DNA from: Limosilactobacillus panis
Lineage (GTDB): Bacteria > Bacillota > Bacilli > Lactobacillales > Lactobacillaceae
Assembly: GCF_019797825.1 (NCBI RefSeq)
Contig: NZ_CP081855.1
Coordinates: 248,001-312,000, forward strand
DNA: 64,000 bases
Reading direction: 5' to 3'
Position 1 is the first letter of the stretch. Each line of letters opens with the position of its first letter. A program made the position numbers and the translations under genes. The notes under the pieces were generated by a model. That model saw only the letters and a program-made list of their open reading frames with translations. It was not told the origin of the DNA and ran no database searches. This document shows positions 9,794 through 18,750 of the stretch, piece by piece.

Positions 9794-11098
9794 ATGGCAC
9801 TCAGTACATTTGGCGAGCAGGTTCTGGCGAAAAAGATGGAACATTTACTTTTTAACTTTCCGATTGGAATAGAGGTTGAACGCCAGCGAGTGAATGCGGA
9901 TGGCGGCCTTAGTAAATTCCCGTATCCGCATAATATTGGTGACCCCCGAACCAATAAGTGGATCACCACAGACTTCATGGAAACGATGACGGAGATTGCG
10001 ACGCCGGTAGCCCAATCACCGGAACAAGCCCTGCGTTTTCTTGAGCAGATCAGTAATATCTTACGCAAGGGGCTCGCGGAAGGTGAATATTTATGGCCGT
10101 TGTCAATGCCGCCTAAACTACCAACTGACCACAGTAATATTAATATTGCCCGGACAACGCTGGAGAAGAAAAAGTATTCTGATGAGTGGCTAAAACGCCA
10201 CCGCCTCCAGGAAGCAACGCCATGTGGGGTCCACGTTAACATTAGTATTAATCCTTTACTTCTGGATAAGTTGACGTCGGGTGTCGGAGAAAGAAACCAA
10301 CTGTACATTAAAGTTGCCCAGGGTTTCTTGAAGTACCGGTTTTTATTAACGTATTTGTACGGTGCTAGTCCACTTACCGAGGGTAACTACTTTTTGCCCA
10401 ACCAAAGACCACATCACCTGGTGCGCAGTATTCGGCAGAGCAAGTATGGCTTTGGAACCAAATATGATGGTGACTTCACTGATACCGACTGTTACGCCCG
10501 GCGGATAAAACATGGCCTTACCACTGGGGAGTTACTGGCGGAACACGATTTTCATTCCCCGGTTCGTCTAAAAGGCCCAGCCAGTGTGGCCCAATTACCG
10601 ACAAAAGGAACCCAGTATATCGAGTTGCGGATGCTGGATCTAAACCCGTGGTCCAGTACGGGAATTGATAATGATGCTGTTGACCTTCTTTACTTAATGA
10701 TGGCTTATTTTCTGATGATGGAAGAAGGGGTGTTTTCGTTATCAAAGAGCAATGATCGAAATGAACGGGTAGCGTTAGAGCAGCCATTTGACCACTGCCA
10801 GTTTGAAGAAGAGATAAGTACATTCTTAAATCAATTGGGTGACTTTGCGATAGTAATCCAGGCCGGACAAGGGGCTCACGATTTATTGGACCGTCTAAGG
10901 ACCATGGTTGACGATCCCCGACAGACCGTTGCGGGCCAGTTGGCTGCACACGTAAATAATGATTCACTGTTGAAATTTGCCCTTCATCAGGCAATCAAGT
11001 TTCAGTCCCAGAGCCAAAAGGCGGTGAACGTCTGCCAGGAGTTTAAGGGTGGTAAGGTGTTTCCGGCGCAAACCCTGCGGGAAATACTGGGGACCTAA
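9794..11098 (+). CDS. gshA: Glutamate-cysteine ligase (gamma-glutamylcysteine synthetase)
   Basis: The 434-residue protein aligns by eye with the E. coli-type glutamate-cysteine ligase. Matching segments are FPIGIEVERQRVNADG, KWITTDFMETMTEIATPV, PCGVHVNISINP and IELRMLDLNPWS. The first two carry the ATP/Mg and glutamate-binding glutamates. It makes gamma-glutamylcysteine from glutamate and cysteine. No glutathione synthetase domain is fused or adjacent, so the dipeptide may be the final thiol here. It is shorter than the E. coli enzyme (518 residues), as is common in lactobacilli. An AAAGGAGG site precedes the ATG. The gene stands alone between two terminators. Confidence 0.88.
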   Translation: MALSTFGEQVLAKKMEHLLFNFPIGIEVERQRVNADGGLSKFPYPHNIGDPRTNKWITTDFMETMTEIATPVAQSPEQALRFLEQISNILRKGLAEGEYLWPLSMPPKLPTDHSNINIARTTLEKKKYSDEWLKRHRLQEATPCGVHVNISINPLLLDKLTSGVGERNQLYIKVAQGFLKYRFLLTYLYGASPLTEGNYFLPNQRPHHLVRSIRQSKYGFGTKYDGDFTDTDCYARRIKHGLTTGELLAEHDFHSPVRLKGPASVAQLPTKGTQYIELRMLDLNPWSSTGIDNDAVDLLYLMMAYFLMMEEGVFSLSKSNDRNERVALEQPFDHCQFEEEISTFLNQLGDFAIVIQAGQGAHDLLDRLRTMVDDPRQTVAGQLAAHVNNDSLLKFALHQAIKFQSQSQKAVNVCQEFKGGKVFPAQTLREILGT

Positions 11099-11144
11099 AA
11101 CGCGTAGACAGGCTTATTTTTCCTAATATTTGAAAAAAGATAGC

Positions 11145-11185
11145 GAGGCTGGGAGAAAGCTTTTTTCACCCGCCTCTTTTAGTTC
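11145..11185 (+). terminator. Terminator after gshA
   Basis: An imperfect hairpin (GAGGC-GGG-GAAA with matching TTTC-CCC-GCCTC) followed by TTTT, 47 bp after the gshA stop. Confidence 0.55.
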
Positions 11186-11299
11186 TCCGAATATTACAAG
11201 TAATCGCGTAAAAAACAAAGAGGTTAGCTCCGCGTCGAAGCATGTTCCTAGTGTCTAGCGCTGCGAAGTAAGTCCATTGATTATTCGTACCAACAATTG

Positions 11300-11342
11300 T
11301 CCTATACTAGCCAAAGGCGCACTCTAATGTTTCCCAGCTTCT
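11300..11342 (-). repeat. Dispersed intergenic repeat, copy 1
   Basis: On the minus strand this reads CTGGGAAACATTAGAG, then GCGCCTTTGGCTAGTATAGGA, almost the same as 18751-18792 on the plus strand. The roughly 200 bp from 11147 to 11341 is bounded by GGCTGGGAGAAA and its inverse TTTCCCAGC. It has no coding capacity I can support. Confidence 0.6.
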
Positions 11343-12299
11343 TAATTCATCCTAGTCTGATTAATTACTTTTCCACCTCCTCTTGTGAACTATCATCGGT
11401 TTTATGCTGGATGAAAAGTGACTGGCTAATCCGAATAGGAGACCAATGATGCCAAAACTAAGCCAGCCAAATCCGTTGGCAAAAAATGGGAAGTAGTGTT
11501 GGGCAAAGGCTAAAAGGTCTTGGGTGAGGGACCAGTTATGGATTGGTGCAGGAAAGGCGTTAAGCATATCAAAGAAGGCAGGGATTAGTGTAAAGTCAGT
11601 GGTGAACCGATAAACCAGTGGATCGTTATTAAAGAATGGTGATGTCATTCCCAGAATAATTAAGGTAATAGCTAGGGGATAGAGGAACATTAAAACGGGT
11701 GTTGACCAAGCGATAATTTGGTTAAGCCCCAGGTTGGCGATGGTGAAGGAAAGCAAACAGTTAAAACGGAGGAAGGACTTGTAAGAGATCCGCGGGAAGC
11801 GCCGATGGAAGTCCTGAGCAAAGGCAATTACTAACCCCATGGTGCTGGTCATACAGGTAATCGTTGCTAAAGTAGCAAGCAAGGCGTCCCCGCTAGCTCC
11901 TAGGTAATAGTGAGCAATCTGGACTAAAGTGGTTCCCCCGTTAGCGGCCATTGAGAAGTGGTGCAAGCTAGTAGCACCCAACCAGGTCAAGCTGAGGTAG
12001 ATTAGGCCAATCCCTGCTAGGCCAAGCAGGCCACTCTTAGCAGTGGCAATTGAAATAGTACGCTGCTGTTTGATTCCAAAGGATTTTATCGCAGTAATAA
12101 CGGTAATCCCGAAGGCCAATGAAGCGAGGCCATCCATGGTGTTATAGCCCTGCAAGAAGCCATTTGTAAAGGCGGCGTGCATGTAAGGTGTTGTAATGGC
12201 GGTGCCCGCCGTATTCCCCAGTGGCTTCAGAAAAGCAAGGAGAAAAATGGTAAACAATAGGAGAAGAAACAGGGGATTAAGCAACTTACCAATTAGTGT

Positions 12300-13861
12300 C
12301 TGAAACTTGAAAGCTAATAATCACGCCAAAGGCGTGTGGTTATTGGCTTTTTTGGCAAAAAAATAAACGCAAGCTCTCCTGCGTTGTATACTTTAGTCGA
12401 CCAAAGCCAAGATACAAAGGAGACTTACGTCATGAATATTATAAGACAAAAAAATACAGAAAACGAGCTTCACAATATTGTTCATCAATTTACTTCCCTC
12501 ATTGGTCTATCTAAACTCACCAAGTTGGTGAATTATCGCCGGAATTCAGAAATCAGCTTGATGAAGGTCATTGAATGGCTGCTCACGACAAAGTTCCTGG
12601 GGCGCTCGCTTTATCGAGCCCATGAAACACCTAACTTTACCAGTCGCACCGTCAGAAATAATTTGAACGATGGCCGGATCAATTGGCAACGCTTGATTTG
12701 TCAAGTTGGGAGTCATTTAATCAAGCATTTACGACCGTTTATTGACCGCCGGCGGCGGTTAGCATTGATCATTGACGATACACTCTTTTCCCGTGAGTAC
12801 GCCACCCAAACCGAATTACTAGCGCGAGTCTTTGACCATGACAAACAGTTATATATTAAGGGATACCGGGCTTTAACTTTGGGTTGGAGTGACGCCAATA
12901 CATTCTTACCGATCAACTTTGCATTAATGTCTTCCAAGAAGCCACAAAACGTCCTTGGAAAATCAGCTAAAACAACCGATCAACGAACAATTGCTGGCCG
13001 GAGACGTCGCCAAGCACAGCAAAAAATGAACCTCGTTTCATTGCAGCTTGTCAAGCAAGCCCTCGCAAATGGCGTTCTAGCTGACTATGTGTTATTTGAT
13101 AGCTGGTATAGCTCACCAAAAATGTTCTATGAATTAACCAAGTTGGGATTAAACGGCGTGGGCATGCTTAAACGGTCCAGCAAAATTTACTATCAATATC
13201 GCGGACGGCAATATTCAGTTAAAGCATTATACAAGCGACTGCAGGCCTCAAAATATCAACCCAAGCAAGCTTATCAATACAGCTGCTTTGTCGAAGCGCA
13301 CGTCGGGAACCAAAAATTCAAGCTTCGCTTGGTATTTGTGGCTAATCGGGCCCGTCAAGATGACTACCTAGTACTGGCAACGACTCAGTTAGGCCTTCAG
13401 CCACAAGCGATCATTCAACTATACGCCCGAAGATGGCAAATTGAGAATTACTTTAAAGTTGCCAAGCAATACTTGCGGCTCGACAAATCACAAGTTCAAA
13501 ATTATGACGGGCTTTGTGGCCATTTAGCAATTGTCATGATGACTTATGACCTATTAGCTTGGCAGGAACGGCAAAATCAGGATGATCGCACCATTGGGGA
13601 TTTATTCTTTATAATGAACGAAGCCATGCCAGATATTGAGTTGTCTCAAGCACTGGTATGGCTTCTAAATTCGTTAAAAACGATTATTAATCATGAAGTT
13701 TATGCAAGAAGAGCCCAAATTATTCAGATGATGAATCAGTTCTTCACATTTTTGCCGAAACGGTTAGTTTCGCTGTTAACAGCAAGCTAAATGGTTAAAT
13801 TAATTAAAATATGCCCTGTGATACCAAGGGATCAGTCTGTCTTCATACTTTCAAGTTTCAG
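12300..13861 (+). mobile_element. IS4-family insertion sequence inside brnQ
   Basis: The element is 1562 bp with perfect 14-bp terminal inverted repeats (CTGAAACTTGAAAG / CTTTCAAGTTTCAG). It is flanked by a 7-bp target duplication TTAGTGT at 12293-12299 and 13862-13868. A hairpin with a T run just inside the left end (about 12311-12348) would block outside transcription from entering the transposase. The clean ends and duplication indicate a recent insertion. Confidence 0.93.
12432..13790 (+). CDS. IS4-family DDE transposase
   Basis: The 452-residue product has the IS4 pattern: LALIIDDTLFSR holds the first aspartate, YVLFDSWYSS the second, and YARRWQIENYFKVAKQ gives the Y-R-E-K signature with the catalytic glutamate. 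It cuts and joins the element's inverted repeats. The ATG at 12432 has an AAAGGAGA site directly upstream, while an earlier in-frame ATG at 12336 lies in the end hairpin region and is unlikely. The ORF is intact and of full family length, so the copy may be active. Confidence 0.9.
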   Translation: MNIIRQKNTENELHNIVHQFTSLIGLSKLTKLVNYRRNSEISLMKVIEWLLTTKFLGRSLYRAHETPNFTSRTVRNNLNDGRINWQRLICQVGSHLIKHLRPFIDRRRRLALIIDDTLFSREYATQTELLARVFDHDKQLYIKGYRALTLGWSDANTFLPINFALMSSKKPQNVLGKSAKTTDQRTIAGRRRRQAQQKMNLVSLQLVKQALANGVLADYVLFDSWYSSPKMFYELTKLGLNGVGMLKRSSKIYYQYRGRQYSVKALYKRLQASKYQPKQAYQYSCFVEAHVGNQKFKLRLVFVANRARQDDYLVLATTQLGLQPQAIIQLYARRWQIENYFKVAKQYLRLDKSQVQNYDGLCGHLAIVMMTYDLLAWQERQNQDDRTIGDLFFIMNEAMPDIELSQALVWLLNSLKTIINHEVYARRAQIIQMMNQFFTFLPKRLVSLLTAS

Positions 13862-14351
13862 TTAGTGTCGTGATCCGGCCCTGCCGGGTTGAGAAGTAGT
13901 AAGTCAGCCCAAAGAATGCGGCCGAATAAATTAGCAGCCCCACAGCATTACTACCTGCTGACAGATGCGGGGCAATTCCAATAGTGTAAGGAACCGTTGC
14001 TGTTCGGGGAGTTGCAAATAGTGGCCCCAATGTTGCATGGATAAGAATTAAGAAAATTAATGCATAGCGGCGATCAATTGGCTGTGCCAAGTCATAAATT
14101 CCGTTAGCGCGGGTGATGCTAATTGCTAGCAAGGCCATGAGTGGGATCAGGACTCCCAAAATCAGAAAGCCACTACTCGCACTTAACCAATGCGCCCCGG
14201 CCATTTGACCTAGGTGAACTGGGAAAATTAGATTTCCGGCGCCAAAAAGCATTCCAAAAATTAGTGAAGCAGCAATAATGGTACGTTTAAAACTTAACTT
14301 ACTATCATTCATAGTGATCATTCCTTTACGATAATTTAACCCAAAACCAGT

Positions 14352-14639
14352 AAAAAAAAGCGTCCTTTTTAAGCATGTGCTTAAAAAGGACGCTTGCGCG
14401 TGCTACCACCTTTATTCGTGTCACTATCATTAGTGGCACCTCACCCCGTACGTGAAAAATCAGATACGATGGCGCTGTAACGGGCGCACCCGACTAAAAC
14501 TCACAAATATCGCCTCAGTCACTCATAGGCTACTTTCATTATCCGCTCATTCACCTAAATCTCACTAACATAGGTTCGCTGTGCAATGATGAGGAAAACT
14601 ACTCTCCTATTCTTTGCGTTTTCAACTGGTTTTGATGTT
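14352..14639 (-). promoter_or_regulatory. T-box riboswitch leader of brnQ
   Basis: On the minus strand the leader begins with the stem I segment AGGAGAGTAG. It contains the T-box sequence AAAGGTGGTAGCACG (complement of about 14399-14414) and ends in a terminator whose long stem AAGCGTCCTTTTTAAGCA pairs with its inverse before a run of Ts (14352-14395). T-boxes pair with uncharged tRNA through a specifier codon and then prevent termination. A branched-chain amino acid is expected from the gene. A GTA (Val) triplet lies near the 3' side of stem I, but I cannot fix the specifier loop without folding. Confidence 0.85.
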
Positions 14640-14645
14640 GAAAAT

Positions 14646-14674
14646 AATATAAGACGATTGTAATCGGTTGTCAA
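14646..14674 (-). promoter_or_regulatory. Promoter of the T-box/brnQ transcript
   Basis: The minus strand has TTGACA (14674-14669), a 17-bp spacer and TATATT (14651-14646), placing the start near 14639, just before stem I of the T-box. Confidence 0.8.
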
Positions 14675-14792
14675 TAGTTTTATTAGAAAATGATTATAAA
14701 TCAATAAAAACTTGGTTGCCATTAACCCTGCTGGACAGCCAATATGAGTGCAAAAATATTAGTTTGCTGTCTACTTTATCATTGCTTTCTAA

Positions 14793-14837
14793 TATAATAA
14801 ATGCCGCAGCTTATTCAGATAACTTGACGTTCATCAA
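14793..14837 (+). promoter_or_regulatory. Candidate promoter and FNR-like site before the metal cluster
   Basis: A TATAAT hexamer lies at 14793-14798. Downstream, TTGACGTTCATCAA (14824-14837) matches the FNR consensus TTGAT-N4-ATCAA at 9 of 10 fixed positions. The operon ends with a Crp/Fnr-family gene, so autoregulation is plausible. The site lies after the putative start, which would suit repression. This is inference from pattern and context. Confidence 0.4.
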
Positions 14838-14888
14838 TTTAATTCTATGCCATTATCCTTACACTTTAAAAGTGAAGGAGGGAAAGCT

Positions 14889-16745
14889 ATGGTTAAGATT
14901 CAACTGTTTTTCACCCGGCAACGACGTGTAATCGTTGTCCTGATAACTGCTCTGCTGGTGCTTGCGGAAGTAGTGCGCTGGAGCGGGCAACTAGCAGTGG
15001 CCTACCAAATTACTATGGCTGTGGCTGGCGTCATTGGCTTGCTGCCAATCTTACTAACGGCAATTTCGTCATTACAGGTACGACTGATTTCCATCGATGT
15101 CCTGGTCAGTATTGCCGTAATCGGTGCTTTTATTATTGGCGAGTACAACGAAGCAGCCATTGTCACCTGGTTATTCATGTTCGGTGAGGTTCTAGAAGAC
15201 GTCACCCTGCAAAAAACGCGGTCAGCGGTCAAGCAGCTTGCCGATTTGGCCCCGCAAACAGCTACGATCATTGATAAGAATGGAATGACCCACCAGGTCG
15301 ACGTCGATTTTCTGGACCCCGGTACCCATGTTTTAGTTAAGACAGGTGCCAAAGTACCTGTTGATGGGGTGGTCATAACAGGAACTGCCCTGGTGAACGA
15401 AGCTAGTATTACCGGTGAATCCCGACTGGTGGATAAACAGGTTGGCGATGAGGTGTTTGCGGGAACAATTCTGGAAGACGGGACCGTCACGGTTAAGACG
15501 ACCGCCGCGGGAGAGGATACCACCTTTGGTCAAATCATTGAAATGGTGGAAACCGCTCAGGACTCACAGACGCAAACCCAGCACTTTATTGATAAGTTTG
15601 CTAAACATTACACCCCCGTTGTCCTGCTAGTGGCAATCATGGTCGGAATTCTTACCCAGGACTTCCGCCTGGCAATTACGGTGATGGTCTTGGGGTGCCC
15701 TGGGGCCCTGGTAATTGGTGTGCCAGCCTCTACAGTTGCCGGAATCGGCAATGGTGCGCGACGGGGTATCTTATTTAAGGGTGCTGATGTAATGGACCGT
15801 TTACGCCATGTCGATACGGTGGCCTTTGATAAGACTGGAACTTTGACTGAGGGCGAGCCGGCGGTCAAGACATTCCTGGTGCTAAAAGGTGATCGGCAAG
15901 CAATTATCAATAAATCCGTTGCCATCGAGCGGCAATCAGACCACCCCCTAGCTAAGGCGATTAGTGCCTACCACCCGCAGAAAGATTTGCATCCAACTGC
16001 TATTCAGACGATTAAAGGCCAGGGTGTCCGGGCGACAATCGCGGGTCGTGAATACTTGTTGGGGAATCAGCAACTTGTTAGTGAAGTAGTTGCTAAGGGT
16101 AGCCATCTTGACCGTGAGATAGGGCGTTTGACCAAGGCAGGGGCTTCACTAGTGATTTTTGCTAGTGCAGACCAGGCTGAGCTTGCCATTTGGGGAATTA
16201 AGGACCAGCTTCGTCCCCGAGCGGCGGGGGCCCTCCAGCAGTTAAAACAATTAGGGGCCCAACGGTTAATAATGCTGACCGGGGATAATGATAAAACGGC
16301 ACGTGAGATTGCTGCAGCACTACCCATTGACGAAATTCATGCCGGGATGCTGCCTGCAGATAAGGCCACCTTTATTAAAGGTGAACGTGCGCGGGGACAC
16401 AAAGTTGCCTTTGTTGGTGACGGAATTAATGATAGCCCCGCCCTTGCCGTCGCTGATGTAGCCGTTGCAATGGGCTCGGGAACGGATGTAGCAATGGATG
16501 CTTCTGACCTGGTCCTCGTGAGGTCAGACCCTGCCAGCCTCGTCGGTGGTTTCCGGTTAGCTAAACAGACGGTGAAGAATATGAATGAGAACATCACCAT
16601 CGCACTATTAACCGTTTTACTATTGTTCATCGGACTTTTTGCGGGTTATGTAGAGATGGCGTCGGGGATGCTGATTCACGAACTCAGTATCATGGTGGTG
16701 ATCATCAATAGCATGCGGCTCATTAAATATTCACCTAAAAACTGA
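14889..16745 (+). CDS. P1B-type heavy-metal translocating ATPase with CPG motif
   Basis: The 618-residue protein has P1B features: TGES actuator loop (ITGESRLVDK), phosphorylation site AFDKTGTLTEG with Asp314, MLTGDN, and GDGINDSPALA. It lacks an N-terminal HMA domain, but a separate HMA protein follows. The membrane metal motif is Cys270-Pro271-Gly272 in VLGCPGALVIGVP, where most relatives have CPC or SPC. The last helix begins MLIHELSIMVVII, closer to Zn/Cd/Fe exporters than to copper ones. The metal is therefore uncertain. GAAGGAGGG supports ATG 14889. It heads a cluster with HMA, Dps-like and Crp/Fnr genes. Confidence 0.87.
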   Translation: MVKIQLFFTRQRRVIVVLITALLVLAEVVRWSGQLAVAYQITMAVAGVIGLLPILLTAISSLQVRLISIDVLVSIAVIGAFIIGEYNEAAIVTWLFMFGEVLEDVTLQKTRSAVKQLADLAPQTATIIDKNGMTHQVDVDFLDPGTHVLVKTGAKVPVDGVVITGTALVNEASITGESRLVDKQVGDEVFAGTILEDGTVTVKTTAAGEDTTFGQIIEMVETAQDSQTQTQHFIDKFAKHYTPVVLLVAIMVGILTQDFRLAITVMVLGCPGALVIGVPASTVAGIGNGARRGILFKGADVMDRLRHVDTVAFDKTGTLTEGEPAVKTFLVLKGDRQAIINKSVAIERQSDHPLAKAISAYHPQKDLHPTAIQTIKGQGVRATIAGREYLLGNQQLVSEVVAKGSHLDREIGRLTKAGASLVIFASADQAELAIWGIKDQLRPRAAGALQQLKQLGAQRLIMLTGDNDKTAREIAAALPIDEIHAGMLPADKATFIKGERARGHKVAFVGDGINDSPALAVADVAVAMGSGTDVAMDASDLVLVRSDPASLVGGFRLAKQTVKNMNENITIALLTVLLLFIGLFAGYVEMASGMLIHELSIMVVIINSMRLIKYSPKN

Positions 16746-16807
16746 TAGAGATCAATTTCTTGTGAGGAAAAGCAAAGTAGAATGAGCACTGTAAGGAAGT
16801 GTTAGAG

Positions 16808-17035
16808 ATGGAAAAGGTAATGATGAAACTCGGCGGATTGACTTGCCCATCGTGCTTAACCAAGATTCAGAAAAGCGTTGAGGCGGTCAATGGTACCGCG
16901 GACGTAAAGGTACTCTTTAACGCGGGGAAGGTTAAGTTTAATCTTGACGTGACTGTTACCGCACCCAACGTTGTGCAGCAAAAGATTGAAAAAATGGGTT
17001 ACACAGTTCAAGGAATCAAGACTAGGGAGGCCTAG
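16808..17035 (+). CDS. Heavy-metal-associated (HMA) domain protein, copper-chaperone-like
   Basis: This 75-residue protein is one HMA fold with the metal site LTCPSCLTKIQ (Cys13, Cys16). Typical later elements are VNGTADVKVLFNAGKVKF and the C-terminal IEKMGYTV. Such proteins carry a soft metal ion and hand it to a P1B ATPase, and here it follows the ATPase by 62 bp. The ATG at 16808 fits the AAGGAAG site; a GTG at 16799 would overlap it. The next gene begins one base after its stop, so they are translationally linked. Confidence 0.85.
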   Translation: MEKVMMKLGGLTCPSCLTKIQKSVEAVNGTADVKVLFNAGKVKFNLDVTVTAPNVVQQKIEKMGYTVQGIKTREA

Positions 17036-17036
17036 T

Positions 17037-17582
17037 ATGACAAGTGCAGAACAATACGAACAAGAACTGAAGCAGAGTGAGATTGACCACCACACCCCGA
17101 CCGCTGGGGCAATGACCGGTCACGTTATTGCTAACCTGTTGATCCATTCACTAAAAATCAGTCAGGCTAAGTTATACGCTCAGGGACCGGCCGCCTTGTT
17201 TATGGCCCAGTACGGGGACCGGTGGATTGCCCACGAACAGGTCATGTTTGCGACACTTAACCGCTTGTTAGTTAACAATGGTGAAAGTATTCCCACGACA
17301 ACGGACCAACTTGAGCAGTTCACGATGCTCGAAGAGAATGGCGCTAATAAATATGAGGCAGGTAATGACCAGTTATTTGACCTTATCAAAGACTTTGATA
17401 CTCAGACATTGTTTATTACTAAGGCAATTAATCTAGGTCGGCAGTCAGATTGGCCGGAACTAGTGGATATTTTAACGGGCTTGTTGACATGGATTAAGGA
17501 CCAAATTGCCCTTGCCCAGCGTTTCTTAGGACACGACCTAAAAACAGGGTTGTATACTGAAGAAGATGACGATGACTTTTAA
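17037..17582 (+). CDS. Dps/ferritin-like protein
   Basis: The 181-residue protein is helical and resembles Dps-type ferritin-like proteins in lactobacilli (LLIHSLKISQAKLYAQGP, WIAHEQVMFATLNRLLVNNG). That second segment resembles the Dps stretch ending in a glycine-rich turn. Dps proteins store iron and consume peroxide with a dinuclear site between subunits, but the canonical His/Asp pattern is only partly recognisable, so iron oxidation is not shown. The C-terminus is acidic (EEDDDDF). It starts one base after the HMA stop, with GGGAGG inside that gene. The context suggests metal and oxidant protection. Confidence 0.6.
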   Translation: MTSAEQYEQELKQSEIDHHTPTAGAMTGHVIANLLIHSLKISQAKLYAQGPAALFMAQYGDRWIAHEQVMFATLNRLLVNNGESIPTTTDQLEQFTMLEENGANKYEAGNDQLFDLIKDFDTQTLFITKAINLGRQSDWPELVDILTGLLTWIKDQIALAQRFLGHDLKTGLYTEEDDDDF

Positions 17583-17608
17583 TAATTAGCCAGTGGGGGT
17601 AGATTTTA

Positions 17609-18253
17609 ATGGCCGAAGAACTATGTGTACGGCTGGTAACGTTGTTTAACCAATTGAATGTTAAAAACCAACGGCAGGTCGAACAGCTGGTTCACCACGA
17701 ACATGTTACCCGGGGAACGATTATTGTCAGTCCAGCGACTAGTAACCGTTTGGTGATTATTAGGCGCGGACGTGCCCGTATGTACCAACTGAGTATCAAT
17801 GGTGAAGAACAGGTCCAGCGAATCCTGACCACTGGTGATTACGTCGGTGAAACCTGGCTGCTGGGGGTTGCCAATACCAGTAGTTACGTTGACGTAATGA
17901 CTGATAGTGAAATTTGCGTGTTATACCGGGCAGACTTTATTCGCTTGATTCAAGATTACCAAGACATCGCCCTAAAACTTTTGACCGGTCAGGCAATGCT
18001 GATCAACAACCTACGTTGGCAAACCCAGTTGCTAAGAATACCGAATATTAATGAACGGTTGAACACTTACCTTAGGTGGTTAGCTGCTAAGCAGGGAAGT
18101 TCGACGGTTACCCTCCCTCTGAAGTTAAAGGACCTTTCCTCTTATTTAGGGACGACTCCTGAAACCTTATCTCGTAAACTGACTCAATTACAAAAAGATG
18201 GGGTGATTAACCGTCACTTACGGCAAATAAAAATCTTGAAAGAAACCTACTGA
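17609..18253 (+). CDS. Crp/Fnr-family transcriptional regulator
   Basis: The 214-residue protein has an N-terminal cyclic-nucleotide-like beta barrel (about residues 10-125; GTIIVSPATSNRLVIIRRG, TTGDYVGETWLLG). A C-terminal winged helix follows (LKDLSSYLGTTPETLSRKLTQL). It has only two cysteines (ELCVRL and SEICVLY), not the four-cysteine set that binds a 4Fe-4S cluster in E. coli FNR, so the sensed signal is unknown. It is the fourth gene of the metal cluster, 27 bp after the Dps-like gene, and probably controls it. An FNR-like box lies at 14824-14837. Confidence 0.85.
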   Translation: MAEELCVRLVTLFNQLNVKNQRQVEQLVHHEHVTRGTIIVSPATSNRLVIIRRGRARMYQLSINGEEQVQRILTTGDYVGETWLLGVANTSSYVDVMTDSEICVLYRADFIRLIQDYQDIALKLLTGQAMLINNLRWQTQLLRIPNINERLNTYLRWLAAKQGSSTVTLPLKLKDLSSYLGTTPETLSRKLTQLQKDGVINRHLRQIKILKETY

Positions 18254-18323
18254 GCAGATTCCTTTATTTCTTACTAAAAGTGCATAAAATTAAAATTATT
18301 AAATATGGTTAAGGAGGGAATGG

Positions 18324-18722
18324 ATGATGAAAAATCTAGTCGTTACGGATGAAGCACTGGAGCGGATTAAGCGGCACCTTCGTCCCGATAAGCAGATTGT
18401 GTTGGACTTTGATGATGGGGTCGGGCCGTTTTCGGCAATCGGTAACTGTAACCTCGAGGCAAACTACCGGCTGATTTTTGTTAATAAGGACGTTGACTTG
18501 CCGGACTTTGACGAAAAAGTCAGTTCCAATATTGGCGATATTCACATTAAGAGCGAGCTGTATGCAAATATTCAGTTTGAAGACCAAATGGAAATTCGCT
18601 TTGACCCGAAACACTTCACCATGCCATTGGTTAGCCCAACCAAGATCCTGACTGACAACATTGAAGTGGTTGATATCGATGAACCACTGCAAAAGGAGTA
18701 CAGTGGAACCCACGATTGCTAG
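18324..18722 (+). CDS. HesB/IscA-like iron-sulfur cluster biosynthesis family protein
   Basis: The 132-residue protein belongs to the Fe-S biosynthesis (HesB-like) group of lactobacilli. It opens LVVTDEALERIKRHL, then KQIVLDFDDGVGPFS and a C-terminal Cys in SGTHDC. It lacks the three conserved cysteines of true IscA (only GNCNLE and the terminal Cys are present), so a scaffold role is uncertain. AAGGAGGG lies 7 nt upstream; ATG 18324 or the next codon 18327 may be used. It is 70 bp after the Crp/Fnr gene and may share its transcript. Confidence 0.7.
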   Translation: MMKNLVVTDEALERIKRHLRPDKQIVLDFDDGVGPFSAIGNCNLEANYRLIFVNKDVDLPDFDEKVSSNIGDIHIKSELYANIQFEDQMEIRFDPKHFTMPLVSPTKILTDNIEVVDIDEPLQKEYSGTHDC

Positions 18723-18750
18723 GTCAGGCTAGGCAGTTGAATAATGAAAA

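Larger units (their letters stand above)
11361..14321 (-). pseudogene. brnQ: Branched-chain amino acid transporter BrnQ, split by an IS4-family element
   Basis: The N-terminal part (14321 down to 13862) encodes FKRTIIAASLIFGMLFGAGN, LIFPVHLGQMAG and RTATVPYTIG, and the C-terminal part (12299 down to 11361) encodes LLNPLFLLLL through the last helices. Both match LIVCS-family sodium-coupled BrnQ carriers for leucine, isoleucine and valine. Removing the insertion and one copy of the 7-bp target duplication restores GRITTLIGKLLNPL with no frame change. The gene was therefore intact until the transposition. A T-box leader and a strong promoter lie upstream. The insertion cuts the carrier after about 150 residues, so transport should be lost. 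Confidence 0.95.

Noticed and set aside
14668..14931. 87-codon frame upstream of the P-type ATPase
   Set aside because: It overlaps the brnQ promoter and the ATPase start and has no ribosome binding site; the real gene starts at 14889.
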